NCBI GenBank assembly: GCA_017880985.1
Contig: JADGRK010000127.1
Location: forward strand, 1-7,084
DNA from: Rhodoferax sp.
Lineage (GTDB): Bacteria > Pseudomonadota > Gammaproteobacteria > Burkholderiales > Burkholderiaceae_C
Direction: 5' to 3'
DNA length: 7,084 nucleotides
Positions 6,541-7,084 of the stretch are shown here, in pieces; positions within the stretch are counted from its first letter, which is position 1; every line of letters starts with the position of its first letter. The notes beneath the pieces were generated by a model. It searched no databases. It was not told the origin of the DNA and was given only the letters and a program-made list of their open reading frames with translations. The position numbers and the translations under genes were made by a program.

Positions 6541-6572
6541 AAAAAAGGGCGCGTCGTATTCTGACGCGCCCT
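6541..6572 (-). terminator. Rho-independent terminator upstream of lepA
   Basis: A perfect 9-bp GC-rich stem (arms 6547-6555 and 6563-6571, sequence GGGCGCGTC / GACGCGCCC, 7-nt loop) is followed on the minus strand by six T's (6546-6541). In the plus direction there is no T-run. It would end a minus-strand transcript just 46 nt before the lepA ATG. The transcript it ends is not a recognised gene, because degP stops about 400 bp earlier; candidates are a small RNA or an attenuated lepA leader. Confidence 0.88.
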
Positions 6573-6687
6573 GAACCAACAATCATTGGCAACTGCGAAG
6601 GTTGGAGCTTCATTGTAGGCAAAAAGCCAGCAAGGTACAGCCCCAAATCCAGTCACCATCAGTCGTTGCAGTGCCGCAACAAGAACT

Positions 6688-6707
6688 TTATACACAACTT
6701 ATCAACA
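6688..6707 (+). promoter_or_regulatory. Tandem DnaA boxes
   Basis: TTATACACA (6688-6696) is a perfect match to the DnaA-box consensus TTATNCACA. Two bases later TTATCAACA (6699-6707) matches with one mismatch in the same orientation. Within the next 60 bp, 7-of-9 matches in the opposite orientation occur at 6724-6732, 6746-6754 and 6757-6765. The cluster faces an A/T-rich stretch (6830-6935) and is interspersed with GATC sites. A single box can arise by chance; the close pair plus companions makes a DnaA-binding site reasonable. Confidence 0.5.
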
Positions 6708-6782
6708 CGATAGCGGGAGATCCTCTGGACAACGTGTGCGCGAACTGTGGATCGCCTGTGCGTCAATCAAATTGATCCCGCA

Positions 6783-6822
6783 TGGTGGACTTCGGATTTT
6801 TCAATATGCCCGAAATCCACCA
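6783..6822. repeat. 13-bp inverted repeat (stem-loop)
   Basis: Arms 6783-6795 and 6810-6822 pair over 13 positions with a single mismatch that would be a G-U pair in minus-strand RNA (arms TGGTGGACTTCGG and CCGAAATCCACCA on the plus strand), with a 14-nt loop. No T-run follows on either strand, so it is not an intrinsic terminator. The good pairing suggests a structured RNA element or a protein-binding site. Confidence 0.65.
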
Positions 6823-6834
6823 AGATCGGCTGCT

Positions 6835-6861
6835 ATTCTAACCAAATTTGCAGTCGTTCAA
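6835..6861 (-). promoter_or_regulatory. Candidate sigma-70-type promoter
   Basis: On the minus strand TAGAAT (6840-6835; 5 of 6 to TATAAT) is preceded, at 15-16 nt, by TTGAAC or TTTGAA. Spacing is short of the preferred 17, so this is a weak call. It is the best-placed promoter for a transcript running toward the terminator at 6541-6572 or on into lepA. Confidence 0.3.
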
Positions 6862-6894
6862 ACTTTAAGTTAGTGAGTGCCAACATTTATTCGC

Positions 6895-6933
6895 AAAAAA
6901 GACCTACAAAAATATATTTTTGCCCTGTCTTTT
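6895..6933 (-). terminator. A/T-rich hairpin, possible terminator of the degP-family gene
   Basis: Arms AAAAGAC and GTCTTTT (6927-6933 and 6897-6903 on the minus strand) enclose the perfect 16-nt palindrome CAAAAATATATTTTTG (6907-6922), and the 3' arm runs into six T's (6900-6895). It lies about 35 nt after the protease stop codon, a suitable place for its terminator. The stem is weak in G/C, so the palindrome could instead be a melting or protein-binding element beside the DnaA boxes. Confidence 0.4.
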
Positions 6934-6968
6934 GAGCGCAACTTCGGCAAAAAACTCAGCAGCGCGGT

Positions 6969-7084
6969 CTAGCGCGCCACGCGAATCACCACAATCTGGG
7001 CCATTTCGCCGCGCCGAATCACCACCGCAATCGGCTTGCTGCGGTTGATTCTGGCAATGGCCGCTTCGAATTCCTTGAGGTTGG
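6969..7084 (-). CDS. DegP/DegQ/MucD-type periplasmic serine protease, C-terminal 37 codons (partial)
   Basis: Only the end of the gene is in the window: 37 codons ending in TAG (6969-6971). The translation contains NLKEFEAAIARINRSKPIAV and then VIRRGEMAQIVVIRVAR. This is the end of a second PDZ domain as in Do-like (HtrA family) proteases, which degrade or refold misfolded envelope proteins in the periplasm. The catalytic domain lies outside. A mucD/degP gene next to lepA, often after rpoE and its anti-sigma genes, is a familiar betaproteobacterial order, which supports the call; the paralogue (DegP, DegQ or MucD) cannot be decided from this fragment. It is read toward lepA but separated by about 470 bp and at least one terminator, so it is probably not cotranscribed. 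Confidence 0.75.
   Translation of the reverse strand, partial: NLKEFEAAIARINRSKPIAVVIRRGEMAQIVVIRVAR

Larger units (their letters stand above)
6541..6828 (-). ncRNA. Possible small RNA or leader RNA ending at the lepA-upstream terminator
   Basis: This is an inference from flanking signals. A -10-like TAGAAT (6835-6840) with a poor -35 (TTGAAC, 6856-6861) would start RNA near 6828. The RNA would begin almost at once with a 13-bp hairpin (6783-6822) and end at the strong terminator at 6541-6572, about 290 nt in all. A second -10-like TACAAT at 6612-6617 could instead give a species of about 65 nt. I do not recognise tmRNA, 6S, SRP, RNase P or a tRNA in it. The same stretch contains the DnaA boxes, so it may be DNA-level regulatory sequence instead. 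Confidence 0.25.
6496..6968. other. Gene-free 473-bp degP-lepA intergenic region
   Basis: No credible protein gene is visible on either strand. Composition is clearly more A/T-rich than the flanking genes, most of all at 6830-6935. From right to left it holds an A/T palindromic hairpin, promoter-like hexamers, a 13-bp hairpin, four GATC sites (6719, 6750, 6774, 6824), a cluster of perfect and degenerate DnaA boxes, a second -10-like TACAAT (minus strand, 6612-6617) and a strong minus-strand terminator. Two open frames here (6495-6695 minus, 6747-6935 plus) have A/T-rich third positions unlike the neighbours and are not called. Confidence 0.8.

Noticed and set aside
6495..6695. 66-codon minus-strand open frame (GTG start) whose stop overlaps the lepA ATG as TGATG
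   Set aside because: It crosses the strong terminator, has A/T-rich third positions unlike the flanking genes, no Shine-Dalgarno and no recognisable domain. The TGATG overlap alone is not enough.
6541..6700. tRNA, tmRNA or 6S RNA in the intergenic region
   Set aside because: No cloverleaf, CCA end, tmRNA termini or 6S-like long imperfect hairpin is visible.
6747..6935. 62-codon plus-strand open frame in the degP-lepA gap
   Set aside because: No ribosome binding site, composition like non-coding DNA, and it runs through the 13-bp hairpin and the A/T palindrome.
1..7084. CRISPR array, insertion sequence, prophage, toxin-antitoxin or defence genes
   Set aside because: No regularly spaced repeats, transposase, integrase or defence-type protein could be found on either strand; the window is conserved core genome.

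Overview
The window is a compact chromosomal housekeeping locus from a betaproteobacterium. The gene order and protein wording best fit Burkholderiales, family Comamonadaceae, in the Rhodoferax/Polaromonas area. That placement is from recalled family sequences; no search was run. Every confident gene lies on the minus strand, so transcription runs from the high coordinates to the low ones.

Read in that direction: the last 37 codons of a DegP/DegQ/MucD-type periplasmic protease (6969-7084, partial); a gene-free region of about 470 bp (6496-6968); then a tight run of lepA (translation factor EF4), lepB (signal peptidase I), a small DUF4845 membrane protein, rnc (RNase III), era (GTPase for 30S assembly), recO (recombination mediator) and the first 215 codons of pdxJ (pyridoxine 5'-phosphate synthase), which runs off the left edge. 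Junctions are short: rnc/era overlap by 4 nt (ATGA), recO/pdxJ are separated by 2 nt, and lepB/DUF4845 by 15 nt. The operon combines translation quality control, protein export, RNA processing, ribosome assembly, DNA repair and vitamin B6 synthesis.

Two features are not explained by these genes. First, three copies of a dispersed repeat of about 66 bp sit at gene junctions (578-643, 1419-1485, 4609-4674). Its centre is a C5-NN-G6 palindrome followed by CAG, and one end is GCGTGGGGG or ACGTGGGGG. Two copies are open in the same reading frame as the gene they precede. One supplies the start codon and about 26 extra N-terminal residues of PdxJ. The third, in opposite orientation, places a G-rich stretch just upstream of lepB.

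Second, the degP-lepA gap holds a perfect DnaA box with a one-mismatch neighbour, further degenerate boxes, four GATC sites within 109 bp, a 13-bp hairpin, an A/T-only palindrome, promoter-like hexamers and a strong minus-strand intrinsic terminator. It could be a DnaA-binding (oriC-like or titration) site, a small-RNA gene, a lepA leader, or a combination of these. The lepA leader also lacks a Shine-Dalgarno sequence and instead carries CCTCCTT, the anti-Shine-Dalgarno sequence itself.
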